64,000 nucleotides of DNA from Caballeronia hypogeia (GCF_001544875.2 NZ_FCOA02000004.1:1-64000); one strand, 5' to 3'. Positions 7,856 to 18,172 are shown, counted from the stretch's first letter. Translations and numbers: made by a program. The notes: generated from the sequence alone by a model not told the origin.

Positions 7856-8983
7856 ATGCGGCTTGCAGACTTTATCTTGCAAGAAATGGAGGCGATTCTG
7901 GCGTCGTGGGAGGCATTCGCAACCACGCTCGGGCCGGCGTCGGCAGATATGGGCTCGGTGGAGTTACGCGAAGAGGCGGAGCAAATGTTGCTCGCCGTAG
8001 CCGCGGACTTGCGAACCCCGCAGACCAGAGAAGCCCAACGCAAAAAATCGTTAAACCAAGGCCCCACGCCGGTCGGGACATCCGAATCAGCCGCTCGAAC
8101 GCACGGCTTTCTGCGGGCTCGGGCCGGTTTCACTGTCAACCAACTCGCCGCCGAATATCGCGCGTTGCGCGCCAGTGTGCTTCGTCTGTGGATGGAACAG
8201 TGCGCGCTGGAAGTGCCTGACCTCGACGACATGATTCGTTTCAATGAGGCGATCGATCAGGCGCTTGCCGAGTCGGTCACTTCGTTCAATTTACAGGTCG
8301 AGCAGAACCGCAATCTTCTGCTCGGGATGCTGGGGCACGATATGCGCAGCCCCCTCCAGGCGATTCAGATGACTTCAACGTATCTGGCAGCACTGAATGC
8401 TGGTGAAAATGTGTCCAAGGCCGCCGGCCGCCTGATACGCAGTGGGGCTCGGATGCAGGCATTGCTTAATGATTTGACGGCATTCAATAGGACGAAACTA
8501 GGCTTGGGCATCAACGTTTCACCTTCGCAAGTCAATCTGGCGGACGTGGTTGCTGAGGAGTTGGACGAGTTGCGTGCTATTCATCCGGACAGACAGATTG
8601 AGTTGCAAGTGACTGGTGATCTGCAGGGAGTTTGGGACAGCCTGCGCCTGCAGCAATTGCTGGGGAATCTTGTGATCAACGCCATCAAGTACGGAGCGCA
8701 GGAGACACCTGTGCGCGTGATGGTGACGGGCGATGAAACTCATGTCCGGATTGACGTCCGCAACAACTGCAGCGCCGCCATCGAACCCACAACGCTCGCC
8801 CGCATCTTCGGCCCGCTGGAGCGAGGACAAGACCGTCAAACTCAAGACGAGAAGGCGGCCAGCCTCGGACTGGGTTTGTATATCGCAAGTGAGATCGCCA
8901 AGGCACACCACGGTGCCATCGAAACGCGGTCCGGTGAGACGGAGACCACCTTCTCCGTGTCACTCCCGCGTGCGAAACAGTAG
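7856..8983 (+). CDS. Soluble sensor histidine kinase with RsbRD-like N-terminus
   Basis: This 375-residue kinase has no membrane segment. Residues 1-150 are helical and include GFLRARAGFTVNQLAAEYRALRASV, resembling the RsbRD-type (RsbT co-antagonist N-terminal) sensory domain found before many cytoplasmic histidine kinases. The phosphoacceptor is H161 in MLGHDMRSPLQAI. The ATPase domain shows an N box (NLVINAIKYGAQ), a G1-like region with an FGPLERG segment and LGLGLYIASEIAKAHHG. The open frame starts seven codons earlier, but the ATG at 7856 has GAGAGG five bases upstream and is preferred. No response regulator is adjacent, so it is an orphan kinase whose partner and signal are unknown. Confidence 0.85.
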   Translation: MRLADFILQEMEAILASWEAFATTLGPASADMGSVELREEAEQMLLAVAADLRTPQTREAQRKKSLNQGPTPVGTSESAARTHGFLRARAGFTVNQLAAEYRALRASVLRLWMEQCALEVPDLDDMIRFNEAIDQALAESVTSFNLQVEQNRNLLLGMLGHDMRSPLQAIQMTSTYLAALNAGENVSKAAGRLIRSGARMQALLNDLTAFNRTKLGLGINVSPSQVNLADVVAEELDELRAIHPDRQIELQVTGDLQGVWDSLRLQQLLGNLVINAIKYGAQETPVRVMVTGDETHVRIDVRNNCSAAIEPTTLARIFGPLERGQDRQTQDEKAASLGLGLYIASEIAKAHHGAIETRSGETETTFSVSLPRAKQ

Positions 8984-9436
8984 CTCTGCGCTGACAGGCC
9001 GTCACAGCGAGAAGAGATGCTGCGCGGAAAGCCGCCATTCGACTGTCGAGTCGGAATGGTCCATTTGGGTCGCTTTGAATAGGTTTACATAGCGACCCCG
9101 TGCTGCCGTCCATCTCGGACGGAATGACGAGCGTTTCCCGCGGTGCAGGCTGCAGCGCGGGCGCTGAGGGCAGGGCAGGCTTCACGATGTGAGATTTTGC
9201 AGGCGGTGTTTTTGATCATTCTAATTTTCAAGTGCTTTCCGGCAAGGGCGAGAGTCCGTGGAGTTCTGCGCGGGAAGAGCAAATTGCGCGCTGCGTACCG
9301 CGACGTTCAGGCGTTAGACTGGCGACCTACGACAGACCTTCCGCCGTAACCGCGAAGCTGCAATTTCGGCTACGAGAGAAAAGGCCATACCGAGGACGGA
9401 AGGCTCCGTCTGCAAGATACATTTCGCTAAGAAAGG
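8984..9436. other. Intergenic stretch without a recognisable gene
   Basis: About 450 bases contain only short overlapping frames without start signals. No terminator with a T-run was found after the kinase gene. The promoter of the CoA-ligase-like gene should lie near the right end. Confidence 0.35.
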
Positions 9437-10822
9437 GTGCACGAATTGAAAGCTATGCCCGACGCTCTGCTTCCCCATTCACCCCGTAGTTCAGTGGCAG
9501 ATATCGAATGGCCACCGGTTTTGACACGCGACGCCGCATCGCTCTTCGCGCTGCTGACCGAACTCGGCCGCACGCCTTCGCTGAATGACGATGAATTTGC
9601 CGCCGCGCAAGGGCGGCAATTACAGGCGCTCGCGCGTCATGCCAGCCAGCACTCGGGCTATTTTCTTGAGCGATTGAGGCGTTGCGGTCTGAAGGCCGAC
9701 GATCTGTGCCACCTCGACTCGCTCCGCGCGCTGCCGGTCATGACGCGACAGGAGGTGCAGTCGAACGGCGCAACGCTGGCCTGCACGCTGGTGCCCGAAT
9801 CGCACGGTCCGGTGCACGAGACCGGCACGTCGGGATCGCTCGGGCAGCCTGTTATCGTCAAGCGAACGGGCATCACGCAACTATTCTGGAATGCGTTCAC
9901 GGTACGGGAACATCGCTGGCAGGAACGCGATATCAGCGCGCGTTTTGCGGCGATCCGCGCGGATTTGCCGTCCGAAGGCGTGAGGGTCGAGGACTGGGGC
10001 GCGCCGCTCAATCTGCTCTATCGCACCGGACCGGGGTTCGCCATGGCCAGTAACCGTTCCGTCGACGATCAGATCGCCTGGCTCGAGAGCATCGAGCCGC
10101 GCTACCTGCTGACGTACCCGACCAATCTGTCGGAACTACTGGACCGATGGGAAGCGCGCGGCCGCGGACTCGATAGTCTCGAGCAGATACGCACGATCGG
10201 CGAGACGGTGACCGATGCCTTGCGTGAGCGCGTACGCGCGGTGCTCGGCGTGCCGGTCGCAGATACGTATAGTTCGCAGGAGTTCGGGACCATCGCCATT
10301 CAGGCGGCATCGGATGAGCTTTATCACGTGATGGCGGAGAACTACATCGTCGAAGTTCTCGATGACGCGGGCGAACCCTGCGCGCAAGGCCAGACCGGCC
10401 GCGTGATCGTCACGGACCTGCACAACTACGCGATGCCGCTCGTGCGTTATGAAACGGGCGACTACGCGCAACCCGGCGCAGCGGGCCGCGGGCCGCGCGG
10501 CCTGCCTACGCTCAGTCGCATCATGGGACGCAAGCGCAACATGATCGTGATTGACGGCTCGCGTCGCTGGCCGAGCCTCAACGCGCACCGATATCGCGAA
10601 GTGGCCGCGATCGAACAGTATCAGATCGTGCAGACCACCCCGGAGACGATCGAGGTGCGGCTTGTGTGCGCGCCGCTAACGCGTGCACAGGAACACGAAC
10701 TCGGAGACATCATTCTTGAAGCGCTGGAGCATCCGTTCCAGTTGACGTTCAGCTACTACGCGCAGCGCATCCCGCTCGGCCGCACCGGCAAGTTCGAGGA
10801 GTTCATGAGCCTCGTCGCATGA
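9437..10822 (+). CDS. Phenylacetate-CoA ligase-like adenylate-forming enzyme (PaaK/CapK family)
   Basis: The 461-residue protein belongs to the PaaK/CapK branch of adenylate-forming enzymes, which activate a carboxylate with ATP and usually transfer it to CoA. Visible family features are the ETGTSGSLGQPV phosphate-binding loop near residue 130, the DTYSSQEFG segment near 280 in place of the more usual YGSTE-type motif, YETGDYA near 340 and the C-terminal PLGRTGKFEEF segment with the catalytic lysine. The frame opens with GTG at 9437, with AAAGG immediately before it; an ATG six codons later is the alternative. It stands alone and converges with a lipoprotein hydrolase gene, so its acid substrate is not indicated by context. 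Confidence 0.75.
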   Translation: MHELKAMPDALLPHSPRSSVADIEWPPVLTRDAASLFALLTELGRTPSLNDDEFAAAQGRQLQALARHASQHSGYFLERLRRCGLKADDLCHLDSLRALPVMTRQEVQSNGATLACTLVPESHGPVHETGTSGSLGQPVIVKRTGITQLFWNAFTVREHRWQERDISARFAAIRADLPSEGVRVEDWGAPLNLLYRTGPGFAMASNRSVDDQIAWLESIEPRYLLTYPTNLSELLDRWEARGRGLDSLEQIRTIGETVTDALRERVRAVLGVPVADTYSSQEFGTIAIQAASDELYHVMAENYIVEVLDDAGEPCAQGQTGRVIVTDLHNYAMPLVRYETGDYAQPGAAGRGPRGLPTLSRIMGRKRNMIVIDGSRRWPSLNAHRYREVAAIEQYQIVQTTPETIEVRLVCAPLTRAQEHELGDIILEALEHPFQLTFSYYAQRIPLGRTGKFEEFMSLVA

Positions 10823-10853
10823 TGCGCGAGGCCACGGCAATGACGCTGCCTCG

Positions 10854-11714
10854 TCAGCGCGGCAACAGCGGCGCGATCAGCGCAGGCCAGCGCTGCACCC
10901 AGCAGCAGGTGTGATCGAAGCCGTCAATCTCGATCGTGCGCACCGGCGCGGAGGCCGGAAAATGCGCGGCGAACGCACGCGCAATCGAAGGCGGCACTAC
11001 TGTGTCGTCGGAGCCGACGAAATGAACCTGAGGCACCGCCTTCAGCGAAGCGGCGAAATTGGCGGGATCGAGCGATTCATTCAATGGCCGCAAACGCTGG
11101 ATTCGCGTCCACGCAGCAATGTCCGTGTTCGCGGCAACGGTGACGAGCAATGCGACATCATGACGGCGCGCGGCGACGAGCGCCGCAAGCGCACCGCCGC
11201 CCGAATAGCCCACCAGCACGACTTGCGACGCGCCGGTGCGGCGCTCGATCATGTCGACGGCATGGTCCATGTCCTCCACCACTTCCGGCGCATAACGCGC
11301 GTTGGTCCAGTAGCGCTGATCGCAGGGCTGCCCGGTCTGCGGGCGGAACTGGCAGGGCCGCGCCACATAGGCGACTGTGCCGCCCGGATGCGCGAGCGCG
11401 AGTTCGAGCGCGACCGGATGGATCGGCGTCGGATCGTCGGACGGGGTATCCGGCGACTGCCATGCAACGCCATCGCCTTCGAAGTAAACCGCGACGATCT
11501 TCGTTGGCCGCGGCGGGCCCGCCGGCTGGAAGCCGGATAACGTAAAGCGACGCCCGGGAAAGTCGACGGCGTCCCAGCCAGCCCGTCCGGCGAGTGCGCG
11601 AGCGTTATCAAGGCGCGTCTGCGGGGACGGCGCAGCGCAGCCGGCAATGAACATGGCGACACTCAGGAAGACGAGTGAGACGCTCAGCCGGACGAGCATT
11701 TCATTCGGTCGCAT
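10854..11714 (-). CDS. Lipoprotein alpha/beta hydrolase
   Basis: A 286-residue protein with a lipoprotein signal peptide, ending in the lipobox FIAGC, so it should be anchored in the envelope facing the periplasm. The mature part is an alpha/beta hydrolase: VAVYFEGDG in the first strand region, the nucleophile elbow GYSGGGALAAL, an acid candidate in FVGSDDTVVPP and the catalytic histidine in GFDHTCCW. Four cysteines in mature segments (PCQF, QPCDQ, HTCCW) may form disulfides outside the cytoplasm. Substrate is unknown; esterase or lipase activity is the simplest reading. The start at 11714 gives a normal signal peptide; ATGs at 11735 and 11699 are alternatives and none has a strong ribosome binding site. 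A weak hairpin lies between it and the convergent CoA-ligase-like gene. Confidence 0.7.
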   Translation of the reverse strand: MRPNEMLVRLSVSLVFLSVAMFIAGCAAPSPQTRLDNARALAGRAGWDAVDFPGRRFTLSGFQPAGPPRPTKIVAVYFEGDGVAWQSPDTPSDDPTPIHPVALELALAHPGGTVAYVARPCQFRPQTGQPCDQRYWTNARYAPEVVEDMDHAVDMIERRTGASQVVLVGYSGGGALAALVAARRHDVALLVTVAANTDIAAWTRIQRLRPLNESLDPANFAASLKAVPQVHFVGSDDTVVPPSIARAFAAHFPASAPVRTIEIDGFDHTCCWVQRWPALIAPLLPR

Positions 11715-11735
11715 CAACGGCGCGAATAGAAGCAA

Positions 11736-12184
11736 AACAACCGTTCAAATCGGAGCATGGGCGTGCACGCATGTGCGATTAAATACTTACTATTGATTGG
11801 ATTGCGGGAAAAAATTCCGGTTCAGCGTGGTAGCCAGTAAAGGCCGGAAATAAAATCTCGAAAGCACTAAAGAACATTGTAAGTGCACCGTTAATGAGCG
11901 GGACATGTCGACTCGTTGATTCCGACGCGTAGGGCGCTCATTGCGAGCGATAGTGCCACGAGAAGCCAGCGCGTCGTGTTTACAGAACGGAGAGGGACGA
12001 AGAAGACCTACAGCCAGACCAGAAATTGCCGTATCCCGCTTGAAACGAACGATCCGACGTGTAATCAGGGATCGCCGTAATCCATTCCCGTTGTTTCATC
12101 GCCCGAAGCCGTATCGCTCTCGACGCATGGCATAGCCGCGTCGCGACGTATCGTGCCCGCTCCGAAAGCAATTAAAAGCCTTCA
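11736..12184. other. AT-richer upstream region of the autotransporter gene
   Basis: About 450 bases with a lower GC content than the surrounding genes separate the divergent lipoprotein hydrolase and autotransporter genes. No gene is seen. Promoters for both should lie here; AT-rich segments around 11780-11880 are candidates for silencer or activator binding, but no defined motif was recognised. The autotransporter ATG at 12185 has no clear Shine-Dalgarno sequence. Confidence 0.4.
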
Positions 12185-15100
12185 ATGAAAAAAGAATTTG
12201 ATTTTCGCAGGAAAAATATCGCCATTCTCGTCTCGGTCGCGTGCCTGACGATGGCGTCGACTGCCGCCATGGCGGATTGCTCGTCGCCGGTGACGGGCAG
12301 CCAGAGTGGCACGTGTTCGGTCTCGAGCGCCGCCGACTTCGTGGTCGCCCAGGGAGCAAGCGTCACGACATCCGACGGCACACCCGCCGTCTCGGTCTCG
12401 CCGTCGACGACGGCTTCGAGCGTGACGAATAACGGCTCTCTCTCCAGCAATTCGGGCGACGGTATCGTCGTGAATGGGACTGTGACCGGCGCAGTAGGCA
12501 ACGTGTATGCAGACTCCATCGGCGCCCCGATTCCCACGATTACCACCGGACTCGATGCCATTCATGTGAGCGGCGGCTCGGCTGGATGGGTCTCGAACGC
12601 CGGCACGATCGTGGCGGGCAACGGCATCTCGGCCTACAACGACGCGCCAGTGGGTAACGGCATCGCGCTGGACAACAGCGCCACGGTGAATGGCGGCATC
12701 TACAACTCCGGCAACATTACGGCTTCGGGCACGGGCATTTTGGTGAACGGCTCGACGACCGGCTCCATCGGCAACAACGGAACGCTGCAGAGCCAGACGG
12801 TCACCAGTACGTATGACAATGGTGAAGAAACCTACACGTACACAGGCCCGCAGGGCGACGGCATCACCGTGTCCAACGGCAGCCAGGTCAACGGCAGCGT
12901 GTCGAACTCCGGCACGATCAATACCATTGGCGGTACGGGCGTGACGATTGATGGCAGCACGGTAACCGGCGCGGTCTCGAACTCCGGTTCGATCACGACG
13001 GGCGCCAACGGCATCGCCGTGCAGAACGGCAGCCATATCGGCTCTGGCGTGTCCAATACCGGTTCGATCAGCGGGGAGTACGGAATCGAGGTATCGGACA
13101 GCACGATCACGGGTTCGGTAACCAATGGCGGTTCGATCAACGGATTTCAAGGCATCGATATTTCCGACAGCACCGTCACGGGATCGGTGAAGAATAGCGG
13201 CTCGATCGAAGGCAATTTCAGCGGCATCAATGTATCCGGCAGCACGATCACCGGATCGATCACCAATACCGGTTCGATCGACACCGGCTCCGGCATCATG
13301 CCCGCCATGATGATCGGCGGCGGCTCGGATGCGATCCACGTGCAAGGCAGCACCGTCACGGGCAGCATCACGAATTCGAACTCGCTGCAGGCCGCGGCGA
13401 GCGGCATCAGCGTGACGGGCAATTCGCAGGTCGGCTCGATCACCAACAGCCCGAACGCGACGATCACGTCCAACGGCGCGGCCATTCTCGTCGATCAATC
13501 GTCGGTGCGGACCAACGTAACGAACCAGGGCACGTTGACGACCGGGTATGGTCCGGGAATCGAACTGGCGAACGGCGCATCGGCCGCATCCGTGTCGAAC
13601 AGCGGAACCATCAATAGCAACGACGCCGACGGCATCGGCCTCTACAACGCCAGTCATCTCAGCGGCAACCTCATCAATACGGGCTCGGTCTCGGTCGGCC
13701 AGAACGGCAGCGGCATCGACGTCGCCAATGGATCGAGCGTCGGCGGCAACCTCATCAACACCTCGTCGATCGCAATCAACACGATGTCGATCGACGGCGG
13801 CGAGGGCAATCAGGCGGGCATCAACGTGCAATCCGCGAGCTCGGTCACGGGCTCCATCTCCAACACGATCTCCGGTTCGATCATCGCGCAGGGCGGCACC
13901 GGCGTGCTGGTGACGAATTCGACGGTTGGCGCAGGCATCTCGAACAGCGGCCAAATCACGGCCGATAACGGCATCGTCCTGAACAATCTCGATGGCGGCG
14001 AAGGCTCGGGCAGCAAGGTGCTTGCAGGCGGGATCACGAACAGCGGCACGATCAGCGCGGCGTTCGATGGCATCGACGTGAACAACGGTTCGACGGTGGC
14101 GGGCGGCATCAGCAACACCGGCGCCATTTTCGCGGCCCAGCAGGATTCGTATTCCAGCGCCGGCATCGTCGTGCGCAACGGCTCGACGGTCAGTGGCGGC
14201 GTGAGCAACACCGGCATCATCGACGCCACGCTCGACGGCGGCGAAGGCAGCTCGGCGGGCATCGTGGTCGAATACGGCTCGACGGTGAACGGCGGCATCA
14301 CGAACACGGGCACGATTACGGCCACGGGTCCGAACGCCAGCGGCGCGGCGATCGCGGTCGTCGACGGAGCGACGGTCAACGGCGGCATTCAGAACGGTGT
14401 GGGCGGCCGGCTCGACGGTTCGTATGCAGGCCTGCTGGTCGGGGGCGCGGCGGTCAACGGCGACGTGTCGAATCAGGGCATCGTCAACGGCGGCATGGCG
14501 TTCGAATCGGCTGCGGTGACCGGCAACATCAGCAACGCCTCGACCGGCACGATCACCGGCGCGGCTATCGGCGTCGATATCGAGGGCGCGTCCACGGTAA
14601 GCGGCAAGTTCGTCAACAACGGTTCGGTGACGGGTACGGCGACGGGCCTCCTGGTGGCCGACAGCGCGATCGGCGGCGTGACCAACACGGGCACGCTGAC
14701 GGGCGGCACGAACGGCATCGCGCTGATCGACGCGAACGTGTCGGGCGACGTGACCAACAGCGGCACCATCAAGGGCACGACGGGCGACGCGCTGTCGGCG
14801 TTCGGTTCGACGCTCGCGGGCACGATCAAGAACAGCGGCGCAATCGTGTCGACCGACGCGCGCGGCATCGCGATCGACGGTGGCGAAGGCGGCGGTTCGG
14901 TCGGCGCGATCGCCAACCAGTCGAACGGCACGATCCAGGGCGCAACAGACGGCATCGCGCTGAGCAACGTGTCGCTGGCGCGCGGTCTCACCAACGCGGG
15001 CTCGATCGTCGGCTCGACGGGCGACGGCGTGCGCCTCGACGCCGCCACGATCTCCGCGGGCGGTATCAGCAACACCTCGACGGGCACGATATCCGGTGCG

Positions 15101-18100
15101 GCGACGGCCGTGCTGGTCGGCTTCGCCAGCAGCGTGACGGGCGACATCAACAACGCCGGTCATCTGAGCGGGGGCTATTCAGGACTCCAGCTCGATCCGG
15201 CGAGCACGGTTCACGGCAACGTCGTCAACAGCGGCGCGATCGGGGGCCAGCAGGGCGTCGTGATGTACGACTCGATCGTCACCGGCAATCTGACCAACAG
15301 CGGCACGATCACCGCGACGCAAGGCAACGCGATTCTCGCCGCCGGCGCGTCGATCGGCGGCCAGATCGCGAACAGCGGCACGATCAAGGCTACCGGCGGT
15401 TCGGGAATCTTGCTCGACGGCGGCGAAGGCTCGGCACACGTCGGCTCGATCGCCAACGCCGCGGGCGGCAAGATCATCGCAACCGGCGGCAGCGCGATCC
15501 GCGCAAGCAATACGACCGTGACGAACGGAATCGACAACGCGGGCACGCTCTCGGGCACCTATGGCATCTATCTGAACGACGTGTCGAATGGCGGCTCGCT
15601 GACCAACCACGCCGGCGGCACGATCACGGGCACGGGCGGTCTGGGCATCGCGATAAGCAATTCGAAGATCGGCGGCGGCATCGCCAATGCGGGCGACATC
15701 AGCGGCTCGACGCAAGGCGCGGGCGTTATCCTGGCGGGGTCGGCCGTGAACGGATCGCTCGTCAATTCCGGTTCCATCGACGGCGCGATGGGCGTCGTGC
15801 TGACGAGCGGCTCCAAAGTCGGCGGCAACCTCACAAACAGTGGCTCGATCAGCGGCGTGACGCTCGACGCTTCGACGGTGCAGGGCAACGTCCAGAACGC
15901 TGGCACGATCGGCGCGGCGGGACTCGTCTTGCAGCAGGGCGCGAAAATCGGCGGCTCGATCACCAACGGTGGCGCGATCGCCGGCGTTTCCATCGACGCT
16001 TCCACGGTGACGGGCTCGCTGCAGAACACCAGCAAGATCGATGGGCTCGTCTCGCTGACCAGCAAGTCGACGCTCGGTGGCAATCTGACCAATAGCGGCT
16101 CGATTGGCGGCGTGACGCTCAACGCATCCACGGTGCAGGACAATGTGCAGAACACCGGCGTCATCGGCGCGGCGGGACTCGTCTTGCAGCAGGGCGCGAA
16201 AATCGGCGGCTCGATCGCGAATGGCGGCGTAATCGCCGGCGTCTCCGTCGACGCATCCACGGTAGCGGGCACACTGCAGAACAGCGGCAGGATCGGCGGT
16301 CCTGTTTCTCTGACGAACGGCGCGAAGCTCGGCGGTCTCGTCAATAGCGGCACCATCGGCGACGCGGCGAACGCGGTCGGTATCAGTGTGGTCAATGCCA
16401 CGCTCGGCGGCACGATCGATAACAGCGGCACGATCAGCGGCGCGACGGCGATAGACCTGTCGAAGGCGAACACGCCGGTGACGATCGACAACTCCGGATC
16501 GCTCGCGGGCGCCGTGCAACTGGGCGCGGGCACGCTGAACCTGAACGGCGCGTCGTCGCAGGTGGCGGGCGCGGTAACGGGCACGGCTTCGTCGACCATC
16601 AACGTGAATGGCAACTTCAGCACGGCGAACACGTTCGATGTCGGCGCAATCAACATCGCCTCGGGCGCGAGCCTGGTCGATCAACACGATCTGACGGCGA
16701 GCCGCGGCGTCACCAACACGGGCACGCTCGCGGTGCGCGCGGCGACGCCGGTGACGGTGCACGGCGACTACACGCAGGCTGCGGGCGGCACGTACGCCAT
16801 GCAGGCGTCGAGCCCAAGCGCGTATAGCCGTCTCACCGTGAACGGCGCGGCGAATCTTGCGGCGAACACGAACATCGACGTCGATGTCTCGGGTACGTCG
16901 ACGCTCGTTCCGAATGGCGTGCTGAAGGGCGTGATTGCGGCGGACTCGCTGAGTGCGTCGACCTTCAACGTGACCGACAACAGCGTGCTGTTCAACTTCA
17001 AGGGTGTCGTGGATGGCAACAACGTCGACCTGAACGTGATCAACGCGCAAACCGTCCTGCAGCAGACAAACGCGAACAGCAACTTCGCTGGCGGCGGCGC
17101 GGCGCGCACGTTCGACTATCTGCTCGCGAACGGCGCTTCGGGCGCGATGAATCAGGTCCTCGGCGCGCTGGGCAGCATGACGACGAGCCGTCAGGTTTCC
17201 GATGCGGTCAAACAGACCCTGCCGGTGCTGACAGGCGCGACCGCCGCGGGTGTGACGAGCACCATGAACGACGTGAGCCGTGTGGTGCAGGCGCGCCAGG
17301 AAGAGAGTCGCGGCCTGTCCGCGGGCGATGGATACGCGGCGGACCGGCATCTCTGGTTCAAGCCGTTTGGTTCCTGGGCGCATCAGGACGACGACAATGG
17401 CGCGGCGGGCTTTACCGCGACGACTGCCGGTGTGGTGGTGGGCGGCGACGGATCGGTGTCGGCGCGTGACCGTGTCGGCGGCGCGTTCGCTTACGCACAC
17501 CTGAACCAGAACAGCAGCGACAGCGCCGCGCCGCAGTCCGCACGCACCGATTCGTATCAGGCAATCGTGTACGGAAGCCACAGCCTCGAACCGCGCACCG
17601 ATATCAGCTGGCAGGCCGGCGCTGGCTACAACAGCACGAACGGCAGCCGCACGATCACGTTCACGGGCGGTAATGCGACTGCGGCAAGTAGCTATGGCGG
17701 CTGGAACGCGCATGTCGGTGCGGGTATCGGACATATCTTCGATCTCAGCTCGGCGGTCAGCCTGACGCCTTCGCTGCGCCTCGACTACACCACCGTCAAG
17801 AACAGTGCCTACACCGAAACCGGCGCTGGCGCGCTGGACCTGAACGTGGATAGCCAACGCGCACAGGAACTGGTGCTGGGCGGCGACGCCAAGCTGCTGT
17901 ACTCGGTCTCGGAGACGTTCTCGTTGACGGCGAACGCGGGCCTTGGCTACGACGCGCTCGCGAAGAATGCGGTGATCGTCTCGTCCTTCACCGGCGGCGG
18001 CCCGGCTTTCGCCACCGAAGGTGTGAGCCCGTCGCATCTGGTTGCGCGAGGCGGCGCCGGTGTTGCGTATCACGGCGCCAAGGGCCTGGAAGTGGTCGGC

Positions 18101-18172
18101 CGCTACGATGTGCAGGCGCGCTCGAAGTTCACGAACCAGACCGTTTCGCTGAAGATTCGCAAGTCGTTCTGA
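12185..18172 (+). CDS. Giant repetitive type Va autotransporter adhesin
   Basis: A 1995-residue surface protein. Residues 1-30 form a signal peptide ending AMA. The passenger (about 31-1650) is a long beta-helix built of irregular repeats around the core NSGTI or NTGSI with a following variable turn; it has only two cysteines, near its N-terminus (positions about 32 and 43), likely a disulfide. Five DGGEG loops occur near residues 537, 602, 683, 897 and 1077. An 85-residue unit is duplicated in tandem around residues 1225-1395. The C-terminal autotransporter beta-barrel starts near LWFKPFGSW (about 1720) and ends with the outer-membrane-targeting phenylalanine in RKSF. It is expected to act as an adhesin or biofilm factor. 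It is a single transcription unit closed by an intrinsic terminator. Passenger cleavage is not predictable. Confidence 0.9.
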   Translation: MKKEFDFRRKNIAILVSVACLTMASTAAMADCSSPVTGSQSGTCSVSSAADFVVAQGASVTTSDGTPAVSVSPSTTASSVTNNGSLSSNSGDGIVVNGTVTGAVGNVYADSIGAPIPTITTGLDAIHVSGGSAGWVSNAGTIVAGNGISAYNDAPVGNGIALDNSATVNGGIYNSGNITASGTGILVNGSTTGSIGNNGTLQSQTVTSTYDNGEETYTYTGPQGDGITVSNGSQVNGSVSNSGTINTIGGTGVTIDGSTVTGAVSNSGSITTGANGIAVQNGSHIGSGVSNTGSISGEYGIEVSDSTITGSVTNGGSINGFQGIDISDSTVTGSVKNSGSIEGNFSGINVSGSTITGSITNTGSIDTGSGIMPAMMIGGGSDAIHVQGSTVTGSITNSNSLQAAASGISVTGNSQVGSITNSPNATITSNGAAILVDQSSVRTNVTNQGTLTTGYGPGIELANGASAASVSNSGTINSNDADGIGLYNASHLSGNLINTGSVSVGQNGSGIDVANGSSVGGNLINTSSIAINTMSIDGGEGNQAGINVQSASSVTGSISNTISGSIIAQGGTGVLVTNSTVGAGISNSGQITADNGIVLNNLDGGEGSGSKVLAGGITNSGTISAAFDGIDVNNGSTVAGGISNTGAIFAAQQDSYSSAGIVVRNGSTVSGGVSNTGIIDATLDGGEGSSAGIVVEYGSTVNGGITNTGTITATGPNASGAAIAVVDGATVNGGIQNGVGGRLDGSYAGLLVGGAAVNGDVSNQGIVNGGMAFESAAVTGNISNASTGTITGAAIGVDIEGASTVSGKFVNNGSVTGTATGLLVADSAIGGVTNTGTLTGGTNGIALIDANVSGDVTNSGTIKGTTGDALSAFGSTLAGTIKNSGAIVSTDARGIAIDGGEGGGSVGAIANQSNGTIQGATDGIALSNVSLARGLTNAGSIVGSTGDGVRLDAATISAGGISNTSTGTISGAATAVLVGFASSVTGDINNAGHLSGGYSGLQLDPASTVHGNVVNSGAIGGQQGVVMYDSIVTGNLTNSGTITATQGNAILAAGASIGGQIANSGTIKATGGSGILLDGGEGSAHVGSIANAAGGKIIATGGSAIRASNTTVTNGIDNAGTLSGTYGIYLNDVSNGGSLTNHAGGTITGTGGLGIAISNSKIGGGIANAGDISGSTQGAGVILAGSAVNGSLVNSGSIDGAMGVVLTSGSKVGGNLTNSGSISGVTLDASTVQGNVQNAGTIGAAGLVLQQGAKIGGSITNGGAIAGVSIDASTVTGSLQNTSKIDGLVSLTSKSTLGGNLTNSGSIGGVTLNASTVQDNVQNTGVIGAAGLVLQQGAKIGGSIANGGVIAGVSVDASTVAGTLQNSGRIGGPVSLTNGAKLGGLVNSGTIGDAANAVGISVVNATLGGTIDNSGTISGATAIDLSKANTPVTIDNSGSLAGAVQLGAGTLNLNGASSQVAGAVTGTASSTINVNGNFSTANTFDVGAINIASGASLVDQHDLTASRGVTNTGTLAVRAATPVTVHGDYTQAAGGTYAMQASSPSAYSRLTVNGAANLAANTNIDVDVSGTSTLVPNGVLKGVIAADSLSASTFNVTDNSVLFNFKGVVDGNNVDLNVINAQTVLQQTNANSNFAGGGAARTFDYLLANGASGAMNQVLGALGSMTTSRQVSDAVKQTLPVLTGATAAGVTSTMNDVSRVVQARQEESRGLSAGDGYAADRHLWFKPFGSWAHQDDDNGAAGFTATTAGVVVGGDGSVSARDRVGGAFAYAHLNQNSSDSAAPQSARTDSYQAIVYGSHSLEPRTDISWQAGAGYNSTNGSRTITFTGGNATAASSYGGWNAHVGAGIGHIFDLSSAVSLTPSLRLDYTTVKNSAYTETGAGALDLNVDSQRAQELVLGGDAKLLYSVSETFSLTANAGLGYDALAKNAVIVSSFTGGGPAFATEGVSPSHLVARGGAGVAYHGAKGLEVVGRYDVQARSKFTNQTVSLKIRKSF
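15908..16216 (+). repeat. Exact 54-bp direct repeat marking an 85-residue tandem unit
   Basis: Bases 15908-15961 recur without a mismatch at 16163-16216, 255 bases (85 codons) downstream, inside the autotransporter passenger. Flanking sequence is also alike but diverged, as in DASTVQGNVQN against NASTVQDNVQN. This indicates a tandem duplication of an 85-residue beta-helix module, with the core copy either recent or homogenised by recombination. Confidence 0.9.
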
